A model generated the notes under the pieces. The model made no database searches. It saw only the letters and a list, made by a program, of their open reading frames with translations, and was not told where the DNA came from. The position numbers were made by a program, and so were the translations under genes. This document shows positions 12,406-23,560 of a DNA stretch of 64,000 nt, one piece after another. The DNA comes from Allolobophora icterica (Eukaryota; Annelida; Clitellata; Crassiclitellata; Lumbricidae). The stretch is taken from NCBI GenBank assembly GCA_963556255.1, contig OY744605.1, positions 2,915,187 to 2,979,186 of the forward strand. The letters are read 5' to 3'. Each line of letters opens with the position of its first letter. Position 1 is the first letter of the stretch.

Positions 12406-13089
12406 CACTGGCGTAAACTTGTCCAAAATATAGGGGGGGATGGGGTTTGGACCAGATCTGAGGTGCAAAAAACCAAGTTTTTCAATATGAAAAGCTTTTT
12501 TTTAGTTTCTTTGTTATTATGGTTTTTGTTGTTTTGGTTATTTGTTTTTAAGATATTCGGATATTGGATCACAAAAATCATTAAACATAGCATGAACAAG
12601 AGCTCTAACTCAATTTAATTCAGTTGTGATTTCCAAAAATTAAAAATAATTTAATCAATGTTATTAAAATAACCTACAAGAATAAGAATTTTATTTTAAA
12701 AAACCAAAAAACAAATTTTTTTCCTTTTTTCTTCTTTTTTAAACAAAAAACCGAAAACAACTTTTCTCACATCTGGTCTGGACAATCAGCGAGCCTCAGA
12801 GATTTCCAGTGTTACGTAATGCGTATGAAATAGGGCGTTTTGTTTACATGTAAATTTGTTTCATATCAAAGATATTAAAGATAAAAATAAATTTTTATTT
12901 TCATTATGAATTTCTGATAGTATTTCAGTTCTGTGTCTCTGTTTTTCTGTTTCTGAAGAAATTTGTCTATATTGAAACATAATATTTTAATATTTCAAGA
13001 AATTCTCTCGATTTTTGGGGGTTTGCCCCCTACCAAATTATTGGTGGGCACATGCCCCGGCTGCCCCACCCCCAGAGTCTACGCCTATG
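12406..13089. mobile_element. hAT-type non-autonomous element, 684 bp
   Basis: Imperfect terminal inverted repeats (CACTGGCGTAAACT versus the complement of AGTCTACGCCTATG) are flanked by a perfect 8-bp duplication ATTCTATT (12398-12405, 13090-13097). The target is an (ATTCT)n run, so the duplication is somewhat less informative than for unique sequence. The interior is AT-rich, with G-runs near the left end and C-runs near the right end, and is non-coding. Confidence 0.8.
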
Positions 13090-13099
13090 ATTCTATTAA

Positions 13100-15690
13100 T
13101 TATATTGTTTAAGTAAGTATATCCTTTATTAATCCAACTGCTAACCGCATTTTGGTTTACACATGTATATCACGTCCAGGTTAAAGTACTAAGGCCTATA
13201 TTCCGGTGAAAATCATCCTAATTATGAAAGATTTACGAGCTAGACTGTCAGCAGTCGGGAGAACCCGATTATGAACACGGGGTCGCAAAGTATAACCAGT
13301 ATGCTTAACAGGAGGTAATAGCACATGAAGCACATGTGTAGGACATGTAAGGACGGCCGTGAAAAGTTTAGAATCAGCAGTACGGATCAATTGTTCGAAT
13401 CTAGGGTAGTCCACAGGAAGATAACCAGCTTTAATCTGTGTCACTGCGAATATGATTAGCATCACCGTCTATATCCAGGCTTGGGACTGGCACTGCCACT
13501 ACTACGGGCAGTGTGCAGAGTTAAACTGAGTTGGCATTAGGTGTTTGACGACATCTTGTGGCTGCCAGTGCTGTTGACGTAGACTATCTTACCAATGACA
13601 CCGTTCGGAACAGTTGGTTGTTAAAGTTATTATGTGGTAATGAGCTGCAGGATATATAGCGTCCGGTGACAGCGTTCTGAAGGTGTCTAATACGAGCATT
13701 TTATTATCCAGCGTTTAACGACATCTTACGGCTACCAGGGCCGTTTACGTCGACTTTGCCCTACATTATTTAAGCACAGTGTTGCATCTCTAAATTTGTT
13801 TTAAAATATCGACCTCGCCAAAAAACAGAAAAACACATACAGGTTTTATTTTAAGGAATACCTGGAAATTAGTTCAAATTACTAATGAAACACATCAGGT
13901 GTAGTTTTCACGACTGCAGCAAAAAATAAATCGCCAGAATAATTATTAAATGAAGCAAAAATATTGCTAAAAACGTTGCAAATGTATAAAATGCAAGACG
14001 TTCCAGAACTCTGAAAAATGACGTCATCCATAGATCATAGTTCTATTATTATCGACGGCTTATCGCCAACATAGTGTTTTTAAATTTAATCAAGTGCTGC
14101 GCGGACGAGTAGACCTAATTCGTTTTTTGATGTGCAGAGTGTGGAGTGCCAATTTTGTGAAAATGCCTAAAATCAGTTTAAGTAATGGTTTAGGAATTGT
14201 TGAAAACGTATGGTTTTTAACACGCACAAAATTCCATGAAAACACCATAGATTTTGGATCAGAAAACATAGAAACATAAAGAATGAAAAGCCATAGATCT
14301 TGGTGGAAAGTCATAGGAGTGGCAACACTGTTTAAGCACACAGTGTAACCTATATTAAAACCGATTGTGTCGTTTTTTTTACTCGGGTCGAGACTTTTTT
14401 TATCTAAAGGACATGTCTTCGTCTTGTACTTATGGGCGATTGAAAAACTTAAAAGAGGTGTCGATTTAGTTTTAAGCGCTAAGAAGTAAAACGCACGAGA
14501 GTTATCGCCTCCCTCGCATCGTCTGGTAAATGATTAAAAGATTTATTAAATTTTGTTTATCGCTAATGTCAGCGAAAACAATGATTATTGCCGATTATTT
14601 TTTGACACGGTGTGTACTGTTATGTTGTTCATTTTCTTGGCGCCTGATTGAAATCTGGTAAATACGGTTGTGGAAGATTACCACGAGTTATCCAGCCTAT
14701 CTTGGTGGATACTGAATAGTGTGGCTGTGGCCTTGGTGTACAATGGCCGAGATTCGAACCCATGCCCCTCTTACATCTTGTCTGGCTATTTGTTCCCCTC
14801 TGCGCATTTTTCTGTATTCATAAACGAGGAAATTGTAAGTCAGGGAATCAATCATTACAATAAAACGCCGTATGATGCGATACAAAACAGTACAATGCTT
14901 TATGATACAATATATACAATGCAATACTATATGATACGGTATACGATTCAATACATTGCTTTGTGATACGATACAACAGGGTATTTTGCAAGATAATACA
15001 ATATGATACGATACACAACAATACTTCCTTATCTACGAACTGCGATAACGAGTAATCGAGCTGACAGGAATGGCGTAGTACAGCGTATATCTGGATTTCA
15101 TGTAGCGCATTTGTTTAATTGCTCGTAAGCCGTATGAACATGGCTATGTGTGTATGTTTACAGGACAGTATGGGCAAACAACATATTGCGTAGCCTTACC
15201 TTACATTATCTTACAAACTGTTCTTTCTAAGACACCTTTAAAACGAGGTGAACTCACATTATAATAAGAATGAGTTCGCATTTAATTCCTAATTATAATT
15301 GGGGTTTATCGGTAAATGGTAACAATCTTACTCGAACAACCTAAGATCTTGAAAGATGCGAGTCGATACCCGTACCTTCCCTAAGCTCCCTATAGCTCGA
15401 CTCAGCCTTCCACTCCCTAGGAGACAGCTGTAAGATGAGCGGGCGCCTAAGACACTACCAAGATGTATGTTCTATATTCTATAAGATCTTGATAATTATG
15501 CTGTCTTATGTTTCAATGTTACTTACTGCGGTTTGTCAGTGAGCTTGTCAATGAACACGAATATATTATATATTATCTTGTCCTATATTACCTTAAGATA
15601 CTACTAACCTTAGTAACTGTAACATACCTTAACTTACCAAACAAAAACTTACCACATCTTAATGATACAGTGATTATTACTTGCTTCTGT
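13100..15690. other. intron sequence without recognised exon
   Basis: Contains family-C and motif-A copies (13440-13760), AT-rich DNA, and an (ATACAATACA)-like tract at about 14840-15010. No exon with both splice sites and coding character was found. Short frames here have no recognisable domain. Confidence 0.5.
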
Positions 15691-15692
15691 AG

Positions 15693-15773
15693 TCTCCAGA
15701 ACCTGAGGAGAAGGAGAAGAGAGCGACTCTCTGCTCCCCACCACCAGTCGGCAAACAACAGGCGGCGCCACAG
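15693..15773 (+). CDS. host gene, internal exon C
   Basis: An 81-bp exon (27 codons, phase 0) begins SPEPEEKEKRATLC. It lies between the acceptor TTGCTTCTGTAG and the donor CAG|GTCGGT. It is charged and then Pro/Gln-rich, consistent with a linker region. Its phase matches exon B (end phase 0) and exon D (start phase 0). Confidence 0.6.
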
Positions 15774-15834
15774 GTCGGTCTTCCGTTGAATGATGTCAGC
15801 AACGATGATGGTTGATGAACGAAAGTGATGACGA

Positions 15835-15949
15835 TATGATGCTGATGATGACGGTGATGATGATGATGATGATGATAACGATGATGATGGGGTGATGATG
15901 ATGATGATGTTGGTGATGATGATGATGATGATATTGATGATGATGAGGG

Positions 15950-16038
<89 letters not shown>

Positions 16039-16106
16039 GGGTAATGATGCTGATGATGATGGGGTGATGATGATGATGATGATGACGACGACGACGGCGG
16101 CGGCGG

Positions 16107-16153
<47 letters not shown>

Positions 16154-16170
16154 GTGATGATGATTAGGAT
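15835..16170. repeat. (GAT)n microsatellite
   Basis: About 330 bp of GATGAT repeat with GGGGTGATGATG interruptions, inside the intron between exons C and D. Confidence 0.95.
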
Positions 16171-16229
16171 GACTTCACTTTGAACCTATAGTAATGATGA
16201 GATATGATAAGAAATGATTTTTTCATCTA

Positions 16230-16385
16230 TCAATCCATCCATCCATCCACCCTTCCGTCCATCCATCCATCCATCCATCCATCCATCCATCCATCCATCC
16301 ATCCATCCATCCATCCATCCATCCATCCATCCATCCATCCATCCGCCCTTCCATCCGTCCATCCACCCATTCAGTCATCAGTCCG
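16230..16385. repeat. (CATC)n microsatellite
   Basis: Tetranucleotide CATC repeats with CCGT/CCCT variants. The His-Pro-Ser-Ile frames are repeat by-products. Confidence 0.95.
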
Positions 16386-16590
16386 TCGATGCACCCTTAC
16401 TTTGATAAATCCTTCCTTCTACACACCCATGGTTATGTGTCTGACTGTCTGTGTGTGTCTATAGTCTCTCTTTATGTCTCTCAGTTTATATGCCTATGCA
16501 TTTAGTTAATCACCTAAATAATAATAAAGTCTAAACGGAAGAGCATAATATCAAATCCTCCAAAAAGCCTATGTTTTTTCTTTTGATCAG

Positions 16591-16711
16591 ACGCTGGGCT
16601 CCCCAGGTCCTCCAACGTCACCAACGTCCAGAGCCTCAGCTCCTAGTGACAGTGGCCATAGCAACCGAGCTCCTAGCGACGGTGTCCATAGCAACCGAGC
16701 TCCTAGCTATG
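16591..16711 (+). CDS. host gene, internal exon D
   Basis: A 121-bp exon begins TLGSPGPPTSPTSRAS and contains two copies of an HSNRAPS peptide. The acceptor is TCTTTTGATCAG and the donor TATG|GTGAGA. It enters in phase 0 and leaves in phase 1, and exon E supplies the missing two bases. The segment is Pro/Ser-rich and probably disordered. Confidence 0.65.
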
Positions 16712-16919
16712 GTGAGAGATTGCAATGCAAGTGCTAACCGAAATACGTATTAACTTCAGTGTACCTTCCAACAACGCATCCATTGTGCCAAGCAGACACA
16801 GGCAATGGTTTAAATACTAAGTGGATTACTTTGTAACATTACTGGTGCTATATAAATTGATAACTAAGTAGCATTTCTACTGGTCATATCAATTTTTGGT
16901 TGAAATGCATCAATGATCA

Positions 16920-17480
16920 TACACTACACAACTTGCTTAAGATTTGATTTGATTATATTGGAAATGACTGATTGATTTACATTGTCATAGATTGTTGGAT
17001 TGATCTAATATTGTCTTAGATTAGATTTGATCAAATTGGTTGATTAACATTGAATTGGGTTTATATAAAATTGATTTAAGTTGTCTAATATTAAGTTACG
17101 ATGGATTAATATAATTGACTTAATGGACTTATAATTAGAAATAATGATTGATTTACATTAATTTTGATCAGATAGAAGTGTTTTAAATGGTCTTAGGTTA
17201 CATTGGATTGGATGGTTATAATTGGCTTAGATTTGATTAAATTAGATGATTTGATTAAGCTAGATGGTTATGATTAGATTATGATAAATTTGGATTAGAT
17301 TAGATTTATAATTGATTTAGATTAGATCAGTCTTTATATAATTGATTATTTTTGGATTAGAGGGAATTGTTTTATGTAGTCTGGGATTAGATTAATGACT
17401 AAATATGGATGATTTGATTGGATGGGACATTAGGTTATATTGCCTTAGATTAGATTAGATTAGATTAGATTATGATCGGT
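16920..17480. repeat. GATTAGATT-rich degenerate repeat
   Basis: Degenerate (AGATT)n/(GATTA)n sequence fills the intron before exon E. It is simple repeat decay with no coding signal. Confidence 0.75.
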
Positions 17481-17493
17481 TTGTCTTTTCCAG

Positions 17494-17622
17494 TGGATGT
17501 GGAGCTCCAGGGAGCGCTGTCAAAAGCAGAACCGTCTCCTGCAGAGCAAGCCACCGACCGTCTAGTGCCCAGTCCACAGAGAGCGGAGGAAATGGAGAAC
17601 CTAGCAACCAACTACTCTTTCT
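17494..17622 (+). CDS. host gene, internal exon E
   Basis: A 129-bp exon, phase 1 to phase 1, includes VDVELQGALSKAEPSPAEQA. The acceptor is GTCTTTTCCAG and the donor TTTCT|GTGAGT, both good consensus. Its frame joins exon D and exon F exactly. The peptide is acidic and Ala/Glu-rich, likely helical. Confidence 0.7.
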
Positions 17623-17629
17623 GTGAGTT

Positions 17630-17633
17630 ACAC

Positions 17634-17664
<31 letters not shown>

Positions 17665-17865
17665 CGACAACGACGGCGACGGCGGCGACGACGACGACAA
17701 CAACAGCAACAGCAGCAAATAAAGAGACACATAGAAAGACATAGGCAAACTTAAACATACATGCACACATAAGCACAAGGACAGATAGGCAAATACAGAG
17801 ACACATAGAAAGACATAGACAAACACAAACATACATACAGACGTGTGTGTGTGTGTGTGTGTGTG
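17630..17865. repeat. (ACA)n and (GT)n microsatellites
   Basis: (CAA)n, ACGACG and (TG)n runs with a duplicated AAAGAGACACATAGAAAGAC segment, in the short intron between exons E and F. Confidence 0.9.
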
Positions 17866-17911
17866 CTTGTAGTTGAAAGCATTGCATTTCTCCTGTGCAT
17901 TTTCCTTGTAG

Positions 17912-18147
17912 TGGCGAGCCAGAATCCGGGTGACCTTGACCGTGACTATGGACTGAGTCCTTTGACCTTTGACCCGGAAACGCGTCGATTCAACTTCTGG
18001 ACGCATCAGATCCACATCTTCTTCGTCCGGAAGTTCTTTCCGGCTGCCCAGCGCCTCCTCGACCTTCGCCAGCGTGTTAAGGTCTTGGGACAAACGAAGA
18101 ATTGCACAGGCGTGGCCTTAGGCCAGGCGAACGTCGACGGCTGCTGA
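17912..18147 (+). CDS. host gene, terminal exon F
   Basis: The terminal exon begins in phase 1 after TTTTCCTTGTAG and ends with TGA at 18145-18147. It encodes 78 residues including RRFNFWTHQIHIFFVRKFF, amphipathic and aromatic-rich. The last ~18 residues overlap a copy of a ~35-bp motif repeated three more times downstream (18153, 18975, 19038). Together exons A-F give 279 residues. No clear AATAAA follows closely; AATAATAA runs start near 18185. Confidence 0.7.
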
Positions 18148-18252
18148 GCGTTGAGAATCGAAGAATTACATTCGGTGTTAGGCCAAGCTAATAATAACAA
18201 AATTTTAAATAATAATAAGAATATTTTTAAAACGGAAAAACATTTTTAAAAA

Positions 18253-18303
<51 letters not shown>

Positions 18304-18342
18304 CGTGTTAACTGACAAGCTCACTGAAAAACTACAGTAAGT

Positions 18343-18402
<60 letters not shown>

Positions 18403-18589
18403 TTCGTCAGCTTTCCATCTGTACCCAGCGCTATCAGCTCACAGCATTTCGAGGCACTTTCGCTGATATTGTGGAGGATGAGACCTGATTTTCCAGATAT
18501 ACCTAAATAATTAGTTCCTAATGGATTACTACTACCTCTTGTAAAAATGATAATAATAATACGACGGTTTGTGTGTCGACCGAGGCCAA

Positions 18590-18775
18590 ACAAAAGGGCG
18601 CTTTATAGACGAGTTCAATAAATGAATGACAGTCAAATGGTAGTAAAAGGTAGGTCTTGAGTTGTGATTTGAATGTCTCCAGGGATGGCGCATTCTTCAT
18701 TATGGTAGGGAAGACTGTTCCACGCAGTGGTCCAGCGACGGAGAAGGAACAGTCGCCTAAGCTCGTATACAACAC
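18590..18775 (-). mobile_element. non-LTR retrotransposon 3'-end fragment
   Basis: Minus-strand reading gives FSVAGPLRGTVFPTIMKN followed by a Ser/Leu/Phe/Lys-rich stretch, the C-terminal signature of a CR1/L2/Jockey-like reverse transcriptase ORF, then a GCGC tail. It is truncated and inactive. Confidence 0.6.
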
Positions 18776-18783
18776 GGTGGGAC

Positions 18784-18937
18784 CAGGGCTGTAGTCGAGG
18801 GTTTAGGCGGGATACAGCGTGTACTCACCTCTAGAGACCGTATACTTACCTCACAGAATATTTGTACTCGCCTCTAATATGTTTCGGAAAACTAACGGTA
18901 GCGTGTACTCACTTCTAATTTTGCCACTACAGCCCTG
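18784..18937. mobile_element. hAT-type non-autonomous element, 154 bp
   Basis: Ends CAGGGCTGTAGT / ACTACAGCCCTG form a perfect 12-bp terminal inverted repeat. The flanking octamers GGTGGGAC and GATGGAAC match at 6 of 8 positions, consistent with an older 8-bp duplication. The ends and the internal GTGTACTCAC-type repeats match the element at 31100-31462, so the two belong to one family. Confidence 0.75.
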
Positions 18938-19079
18938 GATGGAACTTGTAGTTGATTTCTAGAAGAGGATCGTAACGAATCGAAGAATTACATTTGGTCG
19001 TAGGCCAATCCAATGTCTGTTTCGGTATTCCTCTGGGAGGGAATCGAAGAATTACATTTGCGCGGCCTGGCCAAAATCT

Positions 19080-19712
19080 TCCGCTGCTTTGTTTCTGAAG
19101 GGAATGTTTTGGACACTAAATGTCAATCGGATTTCTGGTAAACTACAGGCTGCTGGCTTATTATAATATACAACCCCGGAAACAAGACCTCTTCATGCAG
19201 ATACAGTCAGGCATGCTACGATTATTCCTGCTTTCCAGCAGCCATTCATACAACGAAAATAGAATATAAATATATATATATATATTCTAAGTTATGTATA
19301 TATCTTAGAATATATATATTCTATATATATAAAATGATTTTTATGTTATTGTGCCCCTTTTAATGAACTGATGCAACATCTGAAACAGCTTTCATCAATT
19401 CTTAACTCGTGACCTATTCAACGATCGAGCCATGTGCTCCTGTCAATAAGTAATTAACTCCGCAGCTGGAGATGCAGCATTGCTGTGGCACTTCTAATTG
19501 TAGTTTTTAATTCAGCCAGCTGATACTGTGGCAATTATCAACAAATTGACGGAGAATTGTTGTGATGTATCGTAGCTGTTGAGCTTTTAATTTAAGTTTT
19601 TTTTATATTTTTTTTCGCCGTGCACGCATTGGCCTGCCACGTGCACAGTAACATATGCTACTTTGGACCTTTTCGATAGGAAAATTTACCAGTGCATGAA
19701 AGATCGAAAGTA

Positions 19713-19783
<71 letters not shown>

Positions 19784-19880
19784 GCTCCTATTGACTGTTG
19801 ACATTTCACGCAGTGCGTTCCAGCGAAATTCCAATTATTGCCTTGTCCAAGCAAAATTACAAAATATTAATTCGCAATTA
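19080..19880. other. AT-rich intergenic DNA with (TA)n
   Basis: No gene was recognised. There is a palindromic TATATATTCTA cluster at 19260-19335 and a 70-bp (TA)n tract at 19712-19780. Confidence 0.6.
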
Positions 19881-19899
19881 TAACTTTGACGCACGTGTC

Positions 19900-20514
19900 T
19901 CAACCAAGACCACGAATTAAAATGTCTCCGCCGATATTCATTGATCGACAACTCCAGGTCAGCCAGTCACTGCACGGCGCTCGGATGCTTATAAAATAGT
20001 CCTCAGGCTTGTCATCGTCAGAGGCCTCGATCGTTTTCAGCTCGCCAGTTCTTCGTTCGCCAGTTCTTCGATTCTGCTCATCTTCCAGAACGACAAGACA
20101 ATTCGCCATGAAGATCGGCATCTTCTTCTCTGCTGCCATGCTGCCGTCGACGCTTGCTATCGGTATGCCACTCCACCAGTCCAAACACTCGACACGTCAT
20201 GCGCAAGAGGTGTCAAATAGAGCATCGTAGACGGCTTCCGCTTCTGAAGCGAACGTTATAACTCCAATACTCCTACATGGGGCGTAGAATATATCATCCA
20301 CAAGCTTTTTTATGAAGTTTATTATTTCATCCCAGTTGCTACATGTACTATCCGTAGAGTAGTTGAATCTCTGGTCACGATCACAGATGCTCCCAGAAGC
20401 ATCTACCAGGAAGCAATGTTCACCGCCGGATTGGTGCAAACTGAAGAGGAAAAGGATCAGCACGTTGCTGAAATGCCGTTTTTTCACCCGGGTCCAACGT
20501 ATACCGAGGGACAA
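19900..20514 (-). pseudogene. vWA-domain gene fragment, copy 1
   Basis: Read on the minus strand from 20514, the sequence contains CFLVDASGSICD, the first beta strand and MIDAS motif (DxSxS) of a von Willebrand factor A domain. NWDEIINFIKKLVDDIF and RSIGVITFASEAEAVYDALF follow. After a stop near 20197 it resumes in another frame with MAAEKKMPIF and CLVVLEDE, where a vWA domain normally has 'LVVLTDG', so the second metal-site residue region is degraded. vWA domains mediate extracellular adhesion in collagen-VI/matrilin-type proteins. The stop and frame change mark a pseudogene or unlinked exons. Confidence 0.65.
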
Positions 20515-21439
20515 TTTCGGAACTGGCGGAAGCCGGACAGTGATGCCTTCGTGTTCCTGCCTTCAACGGGTCAACCGGCGAAGCATCAACAGTCGATCTC
20601 TTCACCCTCTACGAGACCAAATGACGGATCTTGTTAACACCCTACTTCCGTCACACACAGCCAGAATGCGCCGGTCTGCTCTCACACCGTAGCTTGACGC
20701 AGAGTGTCGTTCGCTTCGGTGCGGTGCTCGTCCTTTGGACTCCGGGGAGGCGTTGCAGGCGTAGTATGCTGCATGCCTGCTGACCGCGATGCCTGGGTGC
20801 AATACGTCCGTGAGATACTTCGGCAGCAAAGACGGAATGAGCAGGCCTGCTGGGAACATAAGATTGCTTGCCACTCGAGGATCCTAGGAATAACTGGTCG
20901 ACCTTCAATATCCTCCTTGGCTGTGTTCGACCCGCTCAGCGACTCCACTCTTCTCGCCAGATGCCTTCCTCGAGGTCTTTAAGTACATTCTGTCCGAGAG
21001 ACCACTGCCGGTTCTCCTACGGCGGTCTATACACCGACAGGCTGCGAGCTCTCCGCCCTGGATCCAGTCTCAATCTAGGACCTACGTCGAGTCATCCTAG
21101 CTTCTGCGCCTAAAGCATGCATTGAATATGTTGGTAAGCGCCAGGTGGAACGCCTCTATCCGGTTGGCTGTCCTGCCTTTGATGTATGTCATGTTGTCGA
21201 TAGCCGAAAGAAGCTCAACATTATTGTTGCACCTGTAGTAGAACGAGTTAAAATGTTATTATTATTTTCCCGGGGTACAACGAGATTACAGAAATTAGGG
21301 GCTGACGTTTTGGGAATGAATAGTCTATGCATGTTGTTTTAGCCGTCTACGGTTCAAACCGGTAAAGACCCAGTGCATCTGGTTTGATACGCGCCAACAA
21401 CTTGCAAAAATTAATCTGGAGGCTCTGGCTCTTGAATTT

Positions 21440-21925
21440 GGATTTCCTTTGCCTCCTCAGTACGGAATCTTTGTGTCATTTTGGATCAAGAGCTCACATT
21501 CACGCGACATATTAATCTGCTTTCTCACAACTCTTATTATCAACTTCGTCAAAGGTGTCTCCCGCACTCTGACACAGGCTGCTGCTTCCACCCTTGTCTT
21601 TGCCTTTGGTGTTTCCCGTCTCGACTACTGTAGTGCCCTTTACGCTTGTTCCCTAGCTGCCCGCCGTGGGTGCTTGGACCCTTATTGTTCCCATCCCAGA
21701 TTCGGCCAGGTTTCTGTTTAGACGCAGGATGTTCTGCGCTGGCTCACACTCCCTCAGCGAATCGCCTGCGGGGTCTTTCAGTTGGTCAAGCGTTGTCTGG
21801 TCGGGACTTGACCCCATACCTGCGGGCCAGTATTTGGATGCTGTTGTCGCGGACAGCATCAAATCTCTGTTTGAAGCGTCGATGGTTCGGTCTGGGACCC
21901 GTCCGTGGCTATGACGGCCGTGTTT
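21440..21925 (+). pseudogene. reverse transcriptase C-terminal fragment
   Basis: The most complete LINE piece. It encodes, with frame changes, a segment with LTFTRHI then VSRLDYCSALYA, which correspond to the 'LxFxxHI' and 'SRLDYCNSL' blocks C-terminal to the catalytic core in CR1/L2/Jockey-like reverse transcriptases. The catalytic YxDD region is absent. The ORF is broken. Confidence 0.65.
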
Positions 21926-23014
21926 GAAAATTCATGTCTATCGCCCGCTGCATTGAATACGTGGGTACCCAACAGGCGTAGCACATTTATCAGTTGGTTG
22001 TCCTGCCTTTGACGTATGTCATGTTGTCGATAGCCGATAGAAGCTCACCCTTATTCGTGTATCTGTAGTCGCATGAGTTAAAATGTTATTATTATTTTCC
22101 CGAGGTACGGCAAGATTACGGAAATTATGGGAACGCATAGTCTTCGCATATAGTTTTAACCACCTACGGTTAAACCCTTCAGACACGCCCACTTTTGAGC
22201 TCCTGGTTGCCGCTCGCGGACAGCCATTATGTTGCGCCGTTCTTTTTCGGTCGCTGGCCCCGCAAACTGTAATTGCCGGGTCAGTTATTCCAAAGGCCAA
22301 TATTCGGATTCTGTTGTTGCGGGCCGCATCAATATCTGGTTGAAGCGTCGGTGGTTGGGTCGGCAACCCGTCTGGTTTGGTCGGGGACCCGTCCGTAACT
22401 ATGACGTCCGTGTTGGGAAATCCTGGTCAATCGCCCTCTGAGTTTAATACCTTGGTTCGCGGAAGGCGCAACGCGTCTGTCAGGTAGTTGTCATGCCTTT
22501 GAGTCATGTAATATTGTCGATAGCCGAGAGAATATCACCCTTGTCCGTGTAAGTGTAGTAGAATTAGATAAAATCATATTGTTATTTTCCTTAGCGTCTT
22601 CAGTACGGAATCTTTGTGTAATTTTGGATCAATAGCTTTCGTATAAATCTGCTTTTCAGGACTGTTACTATGAACTTCATCAGGAGTGGTCTCTCGCACT
22701 CTGACACAGGTGGCTGCTTCCACCCTCGCCCATAATTATGCCTGCGGGAGCTTTTATCGCCCTACCTCGGGGTCTTGCGGCGTTCTGCTCTTGGCTCGGC
22801 TGACCAGTCCAAGCTCTTGATACCCCGCACGGGGACAGCCATTATGCTGTTCTTTTCGGTCGCTGACCGCACAACCTGGAATGGCCAGGTCAGTTAAGCC
22901 AAAGGCCAGTATTTGGATACTTTTGTTTCGGACCGCATCAATCTCTGGTTGAATCGTCGATGGTTGGTTGGAGATCCGTCTGGTTGGGTCGGGAAGCGCT
23001 ATCGGTTTGCTACT

Positions 23015-23560
23015 CCATGCCATGAAGATCGGCATCTTCTTCTCTGCTGCCATGCTGTCGTCGACGCTTGCTATCGGTTTGCCACTCCAGCGGCCCAAGC
23101 ACTCGACACGTCATGCGCAAGTGGTATTAAATAGAGCCATCGAAGACGGCTTCCGCTTCTTTGGCGAACGTTATAACTCCAATTCTCGTATATTGGGTGT
23201 TGAAAACGTCCTTCACAAGCTTTTGTCGGAATATTATTTATAATTTGCCAATTTTTGCAACTCGTGTCGTTGTCCCAGATGAATAATTTGTCGGTGTCAC
23301 AAATGCTTCCGGAAGTGTCCACTAGCAGACAAAGGTCCACAGCCCGATTGCAAACTGTCCGTAGTGTAGTTAAATGTTTGATCTTCGTCACATATGTTTC
23401 CTGATCCATCTACCAGGAAGCAAATGTCCACCTTCTGATTTGTGTAACCTGAAGAGAAAAAAGGAACAGCACAGGGACAATCACATATATAACGACCTGT
23501 TTCTGTGTGCAATCGGTTGAAGCCTTGTACATTAGATCCCGGCGCTACAGAAGTTGCCAA
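23015..23560 (-). pseudogene. vWA-domain gene fragment, copy 2 (chimeric)
   Basis: The minus strand carries two successive vWA domain starts: DICFLVDGSGNICDEDQTF, then about 80 bp on LCLLVDTSGSICDTDKLF. The continuation with MAAEKKMPIF follows. A short Cys-containing stretch with HTETGRYICDCP lies upstream, resembling the end of an EGF-like module. Two starts in a row without a complete first domain point to unequal exchange between vWA exons. Frames are interrupted, so it is not a functional gene as it stands. Confidence 0.6.

Larger units (their letters stand above)
6330..13510 (+). repeat. dispersed repeat family C, left block
   Basis: Copies begin near 6330, 8620, 11165 and 13440. The common order is TTAGTTGCTGTTTAACGACG, CTGTGTCATAACGAAGATGA, TTAGCGTCGCCCTCCTCC, then GGGACTGGCACTGCCAGAGT and ACGGGCA. 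Copies are about 90-120 bp with sharp loss of similarity outside. All four here are in plus orientation. No terminal repeats or poly(A) were seen, so the class is unknown. Confidence 0.65.
18150..19075 (+). repeat. 35-bp motif copies and (AAT)n runs 3' of host gene
   Basis: The motif GAATCGAAGAATTACATT(C/T)G followed by TGTTAGGCCAA occurs at about 18153, 18975 and 19038, with a further copy inside the last coding exon at about 18092. Between them lie (AAT)n microsatellites (18245-18305, 18345-18405). Confidence 0.65.

Noticed and set aside
20109..20230. Plus-strand signal-peptide-like ORFs starting MKIGIFFSAAML at 20109, 23022 and 27117
   Set aside because: All three are exactly antisense to the conserved MAAEKKMPIF part of the vWA fragments; the minus-strand reading explains the conservation.
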